From: Bacteroidota bacterium
Lineage (GTDB): Bacteria > Bacteroidota > Bacteroidia > Cytophagales > Cyclobacteriaceae
Assembly (NCBI GenBank): GCA_023428695.1
Contig: JAEYWY010000027.1
Coordinates: 1-48,372, forward strand
Length of the DNA stretch: 48,372 nt
Direction of reading: 5' to 3'
A program made the position numbers and the translations under genes. Shown here piece by piece: positions 1 through 8,666 of this stretch; position 1 is the stretch's first letter, and every line of letters begins with the position of its first letter. The notes under the pieces are model-generated. The model worked only from the letters and a program-made list of their open reading frames with translations, was not told the DNA's origin and did not search any database.

Positions 1-91
1 CCCCATAACTACGTGGCTCACGAAAGTAATGCCAGTCGGCAATCAGTTTGCCTGATCGGAAGGTATTGCGGAAAAAGAGTATCTTTGTGTG

Positions 92-313
92 ATGACAGAA
101 AAACTGAACCTTTTGGAAGAAACGCTTTCCCACTTTGAAGAGGGAGCACGTTCGGTGCGGGCATACACAAACGAAACAACGTACATCTTCACACGTGTTT
201 CCAATTCGCAGGAGTTTTATGTAACGTTAGAAGAACCTGGTTTTCCCAAGACAAAGGTTAGTCGTATTGATCAGTATTTCCCTGAAGTTTTCGGTATAGA
301 AGTGCTCCACTGA
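92..313 (+). CDS. Small hypothetical protein (73 aa)
   Basis: I do not recognise a family. The product is small, acidic and soluble, with no signal peptide or membrane segment. The first third is a predicted amphipathic helix (MTEKLNLLEETLSHFEEG) and the rest looks like short beta strands (YIFTRV, EFYVTL). I chose the ATG at 92; a GTG at 89 directly before it would add one residue. It stands alone, convergent with the permease gene on the other strand, with 47 bp between the stops. Amino-acid composition looks like a real protein, but the short length keeps confidence moderate. Confidence 0.5.
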   Translation: MTEKLNLLEETLSHFEEGARSVRAYTNETTYIFTRVSNSQEFYVTLEEPGFPKTKVSRIDQYFPEVFGIEVLH

Positions 314-360
314 AAGGACCCCCGCCGCGCAGTTGAGATCACCGTATTCCCAATAGATAC

Positions 361-1599
361 CTATTCGAATCGCAGCGATTCAATCGGATCGAGTTTCGAA
401 GCCTTATGCGCCGGGTAATAGCCCGAGACAAGCCCGACGATAACGCACACTACAAATCCAATAATGATCCACAGCCAGGGTATGATGAATGATTCGTTGC
501 CCAAAAGCCTCGACGCTCCGTTGCCTGCAAGTATGCCAAACACCACTCCCGCGATTCCGCCGATCATACATACCACGATCGCTTCGATTACAAATTGTTG
601 TTTGATTTTCTTTGGCGTTGCACCCAACGCCTTACGTACACCAATTTCCCGGGTGCGCTCTGTCACAGAAACGAGCATTATGTTCATCAACGCGATTGAC
701 GCGCCGAGCAGCGTAATGATACCTATAGAAAATCCCACGATCTGAGCCTTGCTGGAGAGGCCATCCAGTTCCGCCAGCGTATCACTACGGCGCAACTCGA
801 ATGAATCAGGCTGGCCGGGATCATCGCCACGAATTCGTCGCAGAAGCCCGGTTGCTTCACCCATGGCATATTCCATTTGCGTTGGATCTGGAATACCAAC
901 AGAAAGACGATAGCTTAGTCCTCTCCCACCTGAAAGCTGATTCGCCTTCACGATGGAGACGAAGACCATGTTATCGTAATTGGACTGTGGATCTCCAAAG
1001 CCACCTTTTTCCTTGAGTACGCCGATTACCCGGAATTGACCGCCCATAAACGAAACCTCGGAATTTTCTATCGACTCGTTCTCCTTGAATAAAGTCGTAT
1101 AGACTTTATACCCGAGCATAACCATCTGGCTTCCCTGTCGGGCCTCGCGTTTTGAAAAAGCCCGCCCCTGTTGAAACTCGAGGTTCTTGAGCGGGAAATA
1201 TTCGTCGTTTACTCCGGTTACGAACACATTAGGGTTGGTCTTTTTTGAATTGCGCTTTACTTCAGCGATACCGGTAACAACCGCGTGCAGGCTGATTGTG
1301 GAAGGAACCTTGTATTCGTCGATGAACTTGAACGATTCGTTCATCGTGATCAGGGGATAGGTTTTTTCTGCAACGCCCTGGGTGCTGCCTCCGCGATTCG
1401 TTTTTGAACGAATGTTGAAGTTGTTCGCCCCAAGTGACGACAGGCTTTTGAGGATTGAAGCCTTGATCCCGTCAACTGCGGTAAGCACCCCTACAAGGGC
1501 GGTGATTCCCAGTGTGATGATCATCGCGGTGATAATCGAGCGGAGCAGGTTTGCCCGAACCGAGCGAAGTCCTTCCCTGATATTTTCTACAAGATCCAT
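361..1599 (-). CDS. MacB-type ABC transporter permease (FtsX family)
   Basis: Inner-membrane permease of the MacB/LolC class, 412 aa, the normal length for a single-FtsX protein. Residues about 21-42 form the first membrane helix. Residues about 43-275 are the extracytoplasmic MacB_PCD-like domain. Residues about 283-412 are the FtsX domain with three helices and the typical stretch ERTREIGVRKALGA after the second helix. The C-terminus DPIESLRFE is the usual family ending. These permeases work with a LolD/MacB-like ATPase in mechanotransmission-type export of lipoproteins, peptides or drugs, rather than classical transport. No ATPase or adaptor gene is adjacent, so the partner is probably encoded elsewhere or left of the window. 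The substrate cannot be inferred. The ATG start at 1599 precedes a conserved-looking N-terminus (MDLVENIREGLRSVRANLLR). Confidence 0.9.
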   Translation of the reverse strand: MDLVENIREGLRSVRANLLRSIITAMIITLGITALVGVLTAVDGIKASILKSLSSLGANNFNIRSKTNRGGSTQGVAEKTYPLITMNESFKFIDEYKVPSTISLHAVVTGIAEVKRNSKKTNPNVFVTGVNDEYFPLKNLEFQQGRAFSKREARQGSQMVMLGYKVYTTLFKENESIENSEVSFMGGQFRVIGVLKEKGGFGDPQSNYDNMVFVSIVKANQLSGGRGLSYRLSVGIPDPTQMEYAMGEATGLLRRIRGDDPGQPDSFELRRSDTLAELDGLSSKAQIVGFSIGIITLLGASIALMNIMLVSVTERTREIGVRKALGATPKKIKQQFVIEAIVVCMIGGIAGVVFGILAGNGASRLLGNESFIIPWLWIIIGFVVCVIVGLVSGYYPAHKASKLDPIESLRFE

Positions 1600-1762
1600 G
1601 TATGGAGACTAAACTATTCATTAATACGTTGATCTGCCAGGGCAGAATGTTACATCTGGCAGTAAAATTTTCAAAATAAAGTGACTTTTGGCCGAAATCG
1701 GGAGGATAATTCCCGGAAAATGCACCGAATTGATAACTTTATAGACCCGAAAACCGAGTTGC
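1600..1762. promoter_or_regulatory. Divergent intergenic region with two inverted repeats
   Basis: This 163-bp gap lies between the divergent permease gene and the secreted protein gene, so both promoters should be here. CTGCCAG at 1634-1640 is the reverse complement of CTGGCAG at 1656-1662, 15 bp apart. A second, weaker repeat, CGGGA...TCCCG, lies near 1700-1718. I could not find a perfect TTTG/TAnnTTTG promoter pair in either direction. The repeats could be operators or mRNA leader structures. Confidence 0.3.
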
Positions 1763-3022
1763 ATGACTAGAAGCGTTCTGACGGCAATCGCATTTTTTTT
1801 GTCCCTCTCAGGGTTTGCGAACTCCATCCTGATTCCGATGGATCAAAAGCAGACCAACCACCTGAAGGCATACGGCGTAGCCTACTGGATTCTCAAAGGC
1901 GACATGGAGGTTGACTGGCTGCTCAATTATCGTGGCGGAAGTTTCATGTGCCAGTATCATCCTTCGATTCAAAACGAACTGGTCATCCGCGGAGTCAGTT
2001 TTGAAATCATTTCCGATGCCCAGGCGAATCAGATCATCTCGGAGATCGCTAGTCCGGCGGTGAATTATGATATCATGAAGCTGGAAAAGTATCCCAAGAT
2101 CGCGGTCTATTCCCCAAAAACAAAACAGCCCTGGGACGACGCCGTGACACTGGTACTGACCTACGCTGAAATTCCCTACGACATCATTTACGACGACGAA
2201 GTACTCAGAGGCGTTCTGCCAAAGTATGACTGGTTGCACTTGCACCACGAAGACTTTACCGGACAGTACGGAAAATTCTACGGGAATTTTTCGAACATGC
2301 CCTGGTACATTGAACAGCAGAAAGAAGCGGAAGATATCGCACGCAGAAACGGATTTACCAAAGTATCCCAACTCAAGCTTGCTGTCTCCAAAATGATAAA
2401 GGAGTTTGTCGCTGGCGGCGGATTCATGTTCGCGATGTGTTCAGCTACCGATTCGTATGACATCGCCCTTGCAGCTGAAGGAATTGATATTTGCGAGCGC
2501 ATGTACGACGGCGATCCTGCCGACCCGATGGCGCAGCAAAAACTCAACTACGACAACACGTTCGCATTTCAGGATTTCAAACTTGTACGCGATCCATATC
2601 AATACGAATTTTCTGACATCGACAATCCGCCGCAGGAACGCGGGCTGCGCCAGGACAACGACTATTTTTCACTTTTTGAATTCTCGGCCAAATGGGATCC
2701 TATCCCGACCATGCTCACGCAAAACCACACGAGAATCATCAACGGGTTTTTCGGACAAACTACGGGCTTTAAGAAAAATCTGATCAAACCTGATGTAGTT
2801 ATCATGGGCGAGAATAAGGAAATCCGCGAAGCGAAATATCTGCACGGCGTTCTTGGAAAAGGTTTCTGGACTTTTTATGGGGGCCACGACCCCGAGGATT
2901 ATCAACATCAGGTTGGCGAGGAACCAACAGACCTCAACCAGCATCCGAATTCACCGGGCTATCGCCTGATCCTGAACAATGTTCTCTTCCCTGCAGCCAA
3001 AAAGAAGAAACAAAAAACGTAA
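1763..3022 (+). CDS. Secreted DJ-1/GATase-like protein (database name often 'asparagine synthetase B')
   Basis: 419-aa exported protein with an N-terminal signal peptide (residues 1-20, hydrophobic core VLTAIAFFLSLSGFA). The body resembles a conserved Bacteroidetes family that, from memory, databases often label asparagine synthetase B. The sequence does not support that name: there is no Cys at position 2 for a class II glutaminase and no synthetase ATP-binding motif. Instead, GGGFMFAMCSATDS (residues 218-231) resembles the nucleophile elbow of class I glutamine amidotransferase/ThuA/DJ-1 folds, with Cys226 as candidate nucleophile. FYGGHDPEDYQHQ (371-383) supplies possible His partners. The N-terminal part ILIPMDQKQTNHLKAYGVAYW is strongly family-like. 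The lysine-rich tail (KKKKQK) is odd for a secreted protein. Function is unknown; a periplasmic hydrolase or amidotransferase-like enzyme is an inference. Confidence 0.8.
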   Translation: MTRSVLTAIAFFLSLSGFANSILIPMDQKQTNHLKAYGVAYWILKGDMEVDWLLNYRGGSFMCQYHPSIQNELVIRGVSFEIISDAQANQIISEIASPAVNYDIMKLEKYPKIAVYSPKTKQPWDDAVTLVLTYAEIPYDIIYDDEVLRGVLPKYDWLHLHHEDFTGQYGKFYGNFSNMPWYIEQQKEAEDIARRNGFTKVSQLKLAVSKMIKEFVAGGGFMFAMCSATDSYDIALAAEGIDICERMYDGDPADPMAQQKLNYDNTFAFQDFKLVRDPYQYEFSDIDNPPQERGLRQDNDYFSLFEFSAKWDPIPTMLTQNHTRIINGFFGQTTGFKKNLIKPDVVIMGENKEIREAKYLHGVLGKGFWTFYGGHDPEDYQHQVGEEPTDLNQHPNSPGYRLILNNVLFPAAKKKKQKT

Positions 3023-3036
3023 CGACACGCAGTTGA

Positions 3037-4398
3037 TCACTGCTCAACAAGCTTCCCTTCTTTCACCTTTACAATTCGCGCTTCCGGATGTTGTTCGGCA
3101 TATCGTTGCCGGTACTTTTCAGCTTCCGCTTCGGACTGAAATTTTCCGGACGTCCAGTGAAAAACATTATCAGCATCCGGGATTACATCAACGCCCCAGA
3201 CATACGCACGTTGTGACGTAAGTATTTTCCACGGGTCTTCATCGCCGCGCGTTGTGAGCAACAGTACTGCATATTGCACTTCCGGCAGACCCGGCGCGGT
3301 TGTGATTTCAGGAACATTCTTGTTATGTTTTGCCGAGAGCTCACGCGAGTCTTTCAGGAAGAGGTCGTATGCAGCACGGGATGCAGCGTCCTTGATAAAA
3401 GCATAGTTCTTCCGGTCGCCATTCGCTGCCGGCAGTATGTAGTAATCCTTGCCTGCGTCAGCGGTACGGTAAACCCACTGTAAATAATATCCGGCTGTGT
3501 CGATGGCAACGGTTGAGCTATCTGAAGTGAATGCCACCTTGCGTAATTTCACGTAAGCCATTGAACCGCCGTCGGTGTATTGCTTGCGCTGCCCTGAAAC
3601 GAAGTTGCCAAGTGAATAAGCGACGAACTGATTCTGCTCTTTCCTCCATTCCATCGGCTGAATAACGTGAGGATGCGCACCGATGACAAGCATTGCCCCG
3701 TGTTTGAAACAAAATTCTGTAATCATCTTCTGCGCGCGCGAGGGCAGGCGCTCGTACTCATTGCCCCAATGCGTGAAAACAATAATCACGTCAGGTTTCT
3801 CCGCTTTTGCCCGAACGATGTCCTTTCGGATCACCGCAGTGTCGAGCATGTTCACGATACTGGGTTTATGTACGGGCAATCCGTTTGTGCCGTAGGTATA
3901 GTTAAGCACGGCAATGGTGAACCCGTTTTTGTAAAGCATGAGTGGAGTCGCCTTCGCGCGATCAGCAGTATCGAGGAACGTGCCCGTGCGCGGAATACCC
4001 AGGCTGTCGAGTACCTTAATCGTTCGAACCAGACCCTTTCGCCCGCGATCGACGCAATGATTGTTGGCAGTCACCAGACCATCGAACCCTGCGTTTTTCA
4101 GCGTAATCGCTAAGGCATCAGGCGAACTGAATTGCGGGTAACCCTTGTATGGCGGGCCCGCCAACGTAACCTCCAGGTTTGCTAAAGACAGATCCGGAGC
4201 ACTGATGTATGGCTTGATGAATTGAAAGCAAGGATCATAATCGTAGGACTTCGTCGCCGCATTGTAAGCCGAGGCAATTTGCGAATCGTGACCCATCACG
4301 TCGCCACCAAACAACATGGAAACGTACGTGGTGTCCTGCGCGTTTAACGCGGACGAGATTCCAATCAGAAAAAAACAAAACAACAGTCTATACTTCAT
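3037..4398 (-). CDS. CapA-like metallophosphatase-fold protein with C-terminal SPOR-like domain
   Basis: 453 aa. The signal peptide is residues 1-20 (cut before QDTTY). Residues about 25-270 form a CapA/PgsA domain: GGDVMGH (31-37), ANLE, ANNH (111-114), THWGNEY (209-215), GAHPHVIQPMEW (240-251) and SLGNF. These metal-binding motifs belong to the family used in poly-gamma-glutamate synthesis or export, though many members occur without capsule genes, as here. Residues about 375-447 look like a SPOR domain (YAVLLLT at the start, then WTSGKFQSEAEAEKYRQRY and the final ARIVKVKEGK), which binds denuded peptidoglycan glycan strands. This would place the enzyme at the cell wall or division site (inference). 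It starts 6 nt after the stop of the pdeM-like gene on the same strand, so the two are probably cotranscribed. Confidence 0.88.
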   Translation of the reverse strand: MKYRLLFCFFLIGISSALNAQDTTYVSMLFGGDVMGHDSQIASAYNAATKSYDYDPCFQFIKPYISAPDLSLANLEVTLAGPPYKGYPQFSSPDALAITLKNAGFDGLVTANNHCVDRGRKGLVRTIKVLDSLGIPRTGTFLDTADRAKATPLMLYKNGFTIAVLNYTYGTNGLPVHKPSIVNMLDTAVIRKDIVRAKAEKPDVIIVFTHWGNEYERLPSRAQKMITEFCFKHGAMLVIGAHPHVIQPMEWRKEQNQFVAYSLGNFVSGQRKQYTDGGSMAYVKLRKVAFTSDSSTVAIDTAGYYLQWVYRTADAGKDYYILPAANGDRKNYAFIKDAASRAAYDLFLKDSRELSAKHNKNVPEITTAPGLPEVQYAVLLLTTRGDEDPWKILTSQRAYVWGVDVIPDADNVFHWTSGKFQSEAEAEKYRQRYAEQHPEARIVKVKEGKLVEQ

Positions 4399-4404
4399 AA
4401 AAAA

Positions 4405-5058
4405 TCAATTGCTGTGAAATCCATTAACGTGGAGAATCGAATCTTCAACGATCACGTAAACCTGGTCATCCCGGAGTGGTTTGATTCGTGCAAGGCCGGT
4501 GAAAACTCCAAAGGCAGGGAGAAGCGCCTGCTGACGTCCAAAATAAAAACATGGAAGGGTCACCGCCTGCTTACCCCGGCCATAAAGTGTAACGCCCGGA
4601 TGAACGTGCCCTGCAAGGTTGTATTGACCTTCGCTAACAGAATCGAGCGGGTGGTGCGTGAGAACAAAGTTGTCAATCACGAGTTGGTCGTGAAGTAAGA
4701 CGCCTTTCCGTTCGTATTGTAATTCACTCATGATGTCATGGTTGCCAAGCACAAGTTCAAATGAAATGTGCCGGTAATGCCGGACAACTTCGCCAAAAAC
4801 CTCCCATTCAGGATTGTAATGGCTGTGAAACAAGTCGCCAAGACACAAAATGCGTTCCGGTCGCACGCGCTGTATCAAATCCACCAATACCTCAATATTT
4901 CGGTCGTTTGCCCGAGACGGCAGCGGAATCCCGGACTTCCGGAAATGGTTTATTTTGCCCAGGTGAAGGTCAGCCAATAGCAAGGCCTGCTTTTTTGGCC
5001 AAAACATTGCTTTGTGATGAAGCAACTGAAAGGATTCACCTGAAATTTCGACGTTCAT
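4405..5058 (-). CDS. pdeM: PdeM-type ligase-associated DNA damage response phosphoesterase
   Basis: 217-aa calcineurin-like metallophosphoesterase. Metal-site motifs are DLHLGK (30-35), GDLFHS (74-79), GNHD (105-108), THH (134-136) and GHVHPG (150-155). The early motif with the following NHFRKSGIPLP matches the PdeM family, which usually sits next to an ATP-dependent DNA ligase, an exonuclease and an Lhr-type helicase in repair clusters. The frame is open further upstream (to 5211), but that extension overlaps the divergent gene and has no family character. I therefore chose the ATG at 5058, giving MNVEISGESFQLLHHKAMFW. The helicase partner lies 1 kb upstream on the same strand; the ligase and exonuclease are not in the window. 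CapA follows 6 nt downstream. Confidence 0.88.
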   Translation of the reverse strand: MNVEISGESFQLLHHKAMFWPKKQALLLADLHLGKINHFRKSGIPLPSRANDRNIEVLVDLIQRVRPERILCLGDLFHSHYNPEWEVFGEVVRHYRHISFELVLGNHDIMSELQYERKGVLLHDQLVIDNFVLTHHPLDSVSEGQYNLAGHVHPGVTLYGRGKQAVTLPCFYFGRQQALLPAFGVFTGLARIKPLRDDQVYVIVEDSILHVNGFHSN

Positions 5059-5110
5059 GACAGCTGGCCCTAATTTATTACTTTTAGACGGCGAAGATAA
5101 TTCACAATCT

Positions 5111-5884
5111 ATGCAAAACCCTATTGTACGATTAATTGCGTTGCTTTTGTTCATATCGATATCCGCCATGGCCCAGCGACAGCCACCTCCGTTCAAAAAA
5201 CTCCGGCACATTCAGGGAAACGATACGCTTCCTTATGGTTTGCTCGAGCCTTTGAAAATCAATCCCGGCCAAAAATATCCGCTTGTAATTTACCTCCATG
5301 GTGCCGGTGAACGCGGCAATGACAACACAGAAAACATCAAACATATCCAGATACTATACAATCACAATGTGCTCAACAAGTGGCCCAGCTTCGTCCTTGC
5401 GCCGCAATGCCCGAACAAACAAGTCTGGTCAGACATGATGTATGGGCGGCCTTTCAACAGTAAGCCTACGCGCCCGATGGAAATGCTGATTCAGTTGCTT
5501 GAAAAGGTTCAGCGCGAATACCCCATTGATCCGTCGCGCATATACGTTACTGGTGTCTCCATGGGCGGTTTTGGTACGTGGGATTTGCTGGCCCGATTTC
5601 CCAACCGCTTTGCAGCCGCGGTACCTGTTTGTGGCGGCGGAGATGAACGAATCGTCGAAAAAATCAAACACGTTCCCGTATGGGTTTTCCATGGGGCCGA
5701 AGACGACGTAGTGCCTGCGGTACTTAGTCGCAAAATGGTAGCTGCGTTCCACGCTGCAGGTGCGTTGCCAGGATACACAGAGTACCCGGGAATCAAACAT
5801 ACCAGCTGGCATCAGGCTTACAAGGAGCCTCATCTGATGGTGTGGCTATTTAGACAGAAGTTACCGCCGGACTCCGGGAAGTAA
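5111..5884 (+). CDS. Secreted alpha/beta-hydrolase (esterase/dienelactone hydrolase-like)
   Basis: 257-aa exported hydrolase. The signal peptide is residues 1-22 (MQNPIVRLIALLLFISISAMAQ). The fold shows the oxyanion strand VIYLHGAGERG, nucleophile elbow GVSMGG with Ser150, acid GAEDD (Asp198/199) and His230 in KHTSWHQ. This matches the phospholipase/carboxylesterase-like prolyl-oligopeptidase superfamily seen in Bacteroidetes polysaccharide and ester degradation, so an acyl or aryl ester substrate is likely but unspecified. An ATG at 5057 is in frame but would put 18 polar residues before the signal peptide and would overlap the divergent pdeM start, so I chose 5111. The gene sits alone between pdeM and the helicase, transcribed against both. 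Confidence 0.88.
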   Translation: MQNPIVRLIALLLFISISAMAQRQPPPFKKLRHIQGNDTLPYGLLEPLKINPGQKYPLVIYLHGAGERGNDNTENIKHIQILYNHNVLNKWPSFVLAPQCPNKQVWSDMMYGRPFNSKPTRPMEMLIQLLEKVQREYPIDPSRIYVTGVSMGGFGTWDLLARFPNRFAAAVPVCGGGDERIVEKIKHVPVWVFHGAEDDVVPAVLSRKMVAAFHAAGALPGYTEYPGIKHTSWHQAYKEPHLMVWLFRQKLPPDSGK

Positions 5885-6042
5885 TCACTTTCACTTGAGT
5901 CTGCCACGGAGGAAAAGAAGATCGCTTCGAATCAGGTTCAACCAGCCAGTTGTCAGCTGCCAGTTGCCAGAAGCTATCTCGCCCTCTCTTTGGAAATGTG
6001 AACCTCAAATGAGACCAACCAAAATTGCAAGCTCGAAGCTGA
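5885..6042. other. Convergent intergenic region, no gene
   Basis: 158 bp between the stops of the esterase and the helicase. It contains imperfect copies of CCAGTTG/CAGCTGCCAGTTGCC around 5944-5968, which could form a weak structure. I see no convincing terminator hairpin with a T-run on either strand. Confidence 0.3.
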
Positions 6043-8493
6043 CTATTCTGCGAGTTGAATTGCCATCTTGCGAATTCTGTCTTCGAGTTTTTCCGATGTA
6101 AGTTTTTCACGCATACGATCCACCATAATAGGGAACGCAAATGGCGTTGGCTTGTCAGGATACGTTAGTTTGATTTTCTGGTGTGCGATACGATCGAGGG
6201 CGCGACGCAATCGCGCTTCCTCAAGTTGGAAATCCATCACTTCTTCAAAGGCCTGAAGCAGCAACAGATTATGCGCCTCATAATCGTGAAAAACGTTAAA
6301 GAACAACTGCGATGACGACTGCAGATGCCGGTCTTTCACCGGCTTTCCGGGATATCCTTTGAAAATCAGTCCGGATATCGCTGCGATGTCGCGAAATTTG
6401 CGCCGCGCCATTTCCGTCGAGTTGATACTGGCCTGGATGTCTTTCGATAAATCTTCGATACCAAGTACGTTTGTTTCGATAGCTTCCTCAATTGGTATTG
6501 GCTGATCCGAAAGCAACTCAAAGCCGTAGTCGTTCATAGCAATGGAGAACGTTATCGGTTGGATTTGCGCGATGCGATGCGCGACCAGCGCCGACATACC
6601 TTCGTGCACAAATCGTCCTTCGAAGGGATACATAAGTACGTGATAGCCCTCATTCGTTTCGAAATACTCGATAAGGAATTCACTTTTTGAAGGCAGGTGA
6701 GAACGGTCCTGCTGAAGTTTGAACAGTGGCTTTAGAAAGACAAGTTCGGGGTCTTTGCCTTCGTCACGCACTACTTCATCAATCTTATTGCGTATCATTT
6801 CACTAAGCTGGGATGACAATGGCATCCGTCCCCCCTGCCACGACGGCACCAGCCCTGACTTGCGGGTTGTCTTTCGCACGTGAACTTCCATCTCTTTGAT
6901 GCGAACCAATTCGAGGTTGCGGCCTGCGAACCAAAAGACATCGCCGGGATTAAGTCGCGAAATAAAACCTTCCTCAATCGTTCCGAGGTATTTTCCGGTA
7001 ACGAATCGAACGAAGAGCGATGTATCGCCCACGATAGTTCCAACGGAAAGCCGATGTCGCATTGCGATCGCACGGTTCTCAACCTTATACAGCCCATTCA
7101 GGATAACTACTTTGCGATATTCATTATATGCCTGCAGTGAATCGCCACCTGTTGTGAGAAATCCGAGCAACCACGCCCACTCATCATTCGTGATGGAAGA
7201 AAAACTGAATGTACCACGGACCTCTTCAAAAATTTCTTCCTCGCGAAAGCCGTCGGATACGGCAAGCGTGAGCAGGTACTGCATCAACACGTCAAATGAG
7301 CGAACGTATGGAAATCTGTCCTCGACAATCTTTCGCGCTACCGCCTCACGGAGCGCCGCCGCTTCCATTAGTTCCAGTGAATGCGTCGGAACAAAATAGA
7401 TTCGGCTGACCGCACCGGGTTGGTGTCCGCTGCGACCGGCACGCTGGAGGAAACGCGCGACTCCTTTCGGGCTCCCAACCTGAATCACAGTTTCAACGGG
7501 GCGAAAATCAACTCCGAGGTCAAGACTTGATGTGCAAACAACCGCCTTCAGTTTTGCTTCATGAAGCTGCTGTTCCACCCAGTTTCGCAAATCCTGACTT
7601 ATCGAACCGTGGTGCATCGCGATCACACCGGAAAGCTCGGGTGCTTTGGCCAGCATCTTTTGATACCAGATTTCAGCGAAGGACCGCGTGTTCGTGAAAA
7701 TCAATGTCGATGTGCTGCCCTTGACAATCTCAATGACTTTTTCAAGAAGGTGAATTCCGAGGTGTCCGCTCCAAGGCATTTTCTCAACAGATTCGGGAAG
7801 AACAGAAACGATTTCCACGCGCTTTTCGATATCGGCGCGTATAAGGGTATAGTTGTTTTGCCGGTAGTAGCTGCCGAGCAGTGCCTCAAGGGCCTCATTC
7901 ATGTTACCGATCGTGGCTGAAATGCCCCAAACGCGAAGTCCTTGTGCAACGGTTTTTAATCTCGACAACGCGAGCTCTACCTGCACGCCACGTTTCGATC
8001 CCATCAGCTCGTGCCACTCGTCGGCGACAACTACGCGCAGTTCCTTGAAAAATTCGGCGTATCCTTTTTGTGCAAGGAGCAAATGCAAACTCTCCGGTGT
8101 GGTGATAAGAATTTCGGGTGGCTTCTCTTTTTGGCGCGCACGTTCTTTCACGGATGTGTCCCCGGATCGAACACCAACTTTCCACGGAAGCTTCATATCC
8201 TGGACGAGTCGCTGCGCCGAATACTCGATTTCCTTCGAAAGTGCGCGAATGGGTGTAATCCATATCGCGCGAAGGCCGTTGTTTTTCGCCTTTTGGTAGT
8301 CTGATCGCTCACGAATAAACTCCAGTACAATGGGCATCAATAACGAGTAGGTCTTTCCGCTTCCCGTGGGCGCATTCACGATGCCGCTTTGCCCTGACAA
8401 ATAGGCTTTCCACGCTTCCACCTGGAATGGAAACGGAGTCCAGCCATTTGAGGCGAACCAGTCTTTGCCTGCTTTGAGCACTTCTTCTTTCAA
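6043..8493 (-). CDS. Ligase-associated DEXH-box helicase (Lhr-type)
   Basis: 816-aa superfamily 2 DNA helicase. N-terminal RecA domain: Q-motif region WTPFPFQVEAW (18-28), Walker A APTGSGKT (41-48), TTPESLHLLL (131-140), DEWH box (158-161) and SATIGN (192-197). Second RecA domain: FTNTRS, MHHGSISQDLR, VVCTSSLDLGVDF and QRAGRSGH. The remainder (from about residue 400) is the winged-helix and C-terminal Lhr region. The length fits the ligase-associated DNA damage response helicase subfamily rather than full-length Lhr (about 1500 aa). The start is TTG at 8493: an in-frame stop at 8539-8541 and no ATG between leave no better choice. The expected neighbour pdeM lies on the same strand but is separated by the oppositely oriented esterase; ligase and exonuclease genes are absent here. 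Confidence 0.93.
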   Translation of the reverse strand: MKEEVLKAGKDWFASNGWTPFPFQVEAWKAYLSGQSGIVNAPTGSGKTYSLLMPIVLEFIRERSDYQKAKNNGLRAIWITPIRALSKEIEYSAQRLVQDMKLPWKVGVRSGDTSVKERARQKEKPPEILITTPESLHLLLAQKGYAEFFKELRVVVADEWHELMGSKRGVQVELALSRLKTVAQGLRVWGISATIGNMNEALEALLGSYYRQNNYTLIRADIEKRVEIVSVLPESVEKMPWSGHLGIHLLEKVIEIVKGSTSTLIFTNTRSFAEIWYQKMLAKAPELSGVIAMHHGSISQDLRNWVEQQLHEAKLKAVVCTSSLDLGVDFRPVETVIQVGSPKGVARFLQRAGRSGHQPGAVSRIYFVPTHSLELMEAAALREAVARKIVEDRFPYVRSFDVLMQYLLTLAVSDGFREEEIFEEVRGTFSFSSITNDEWAWLLGFLTTGGDSLQAYNEYRKVVILNGLYKVENRAIAMRHRLSVGTIVGDTSLFVRFVTGKYLGTIEEGFISRLNPGDVFWFAGRNLELVRIKEMEVHVRKTTRKSGLVPSWQGGRMPLSSQLSEMIRNKIDEVVRDEGKDPELVFLKPLFKLQQDRSHLPSKSEFLIEYFETNEGYHVLMYPFEGRFVHEGMSALVAHRIAQIQPITFSIAMNDYGFELLSDQPIPIEEAIETNVLGIEDLSKDIQASINSTEMARRKFRDIAAISGLIFKGYPGKPVKDRHLQSSSQLFFNVFHDYEAHNLLLLQAFEEVMDFQLEEARLRRALDRIAHQKIKLTYPDKPTPFAFPIMVDRMREKLTSEKLEDRIRKMAIQLAE

Positions 8494-8666
8494 GAGGGAG
8501 TCTGTTGGACCGGGTTCCGGAAATATCCAGAAAACGCGTCATTCTACCTTCGCTAAAAAGGTTTTTGTTTCAGAATTTTCGTCTGTTTAAATTTTTGTCT
8601 GAAAACAATTCGAATGCCGTTGTGTTATGGAACTGATAACGCGTGTTTGCATTAATTTAACGTGCG

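Noticed and set aside
80..87. TATCTTTG, a perfect -7 promoter box upstream of the first small gene
   Set aside because: No TTTG or TTG lies at the required distance, and the start of transcription would fall at or after the ATG at 92.
1..88. Minus-strand open frame running off the left edge that would read ...DWHYFREPRSYG
   Set aside because: The composition looks protein-like, but only about 30 codons are visible, no start codon is evident and its upstream end would overlap the small plus-strand gene, so I cannot support a partial gene.
5057..5110. Earlier in-frame start for the esterase at 5057, sharing the palindrome TCATGA with the pdeM start
   Set aside because: It would place 18 polar residues before a clear signal peptide; the ATG at 5111 fits a secreted enzyme.
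4405..5211. Longer pdeM product starting near 5211
   Set aside because: The extra 51 residues lack family similarity and overlap the divergent esterase; ATG 5058 matches the usual start.
8561..8600. Possible promoter of the MerR-B12 gene (TTTTTG and TAAATTTTTG)
   Set aside because: The -7 box has the wrong internal spacing, so it is not a consensus match.
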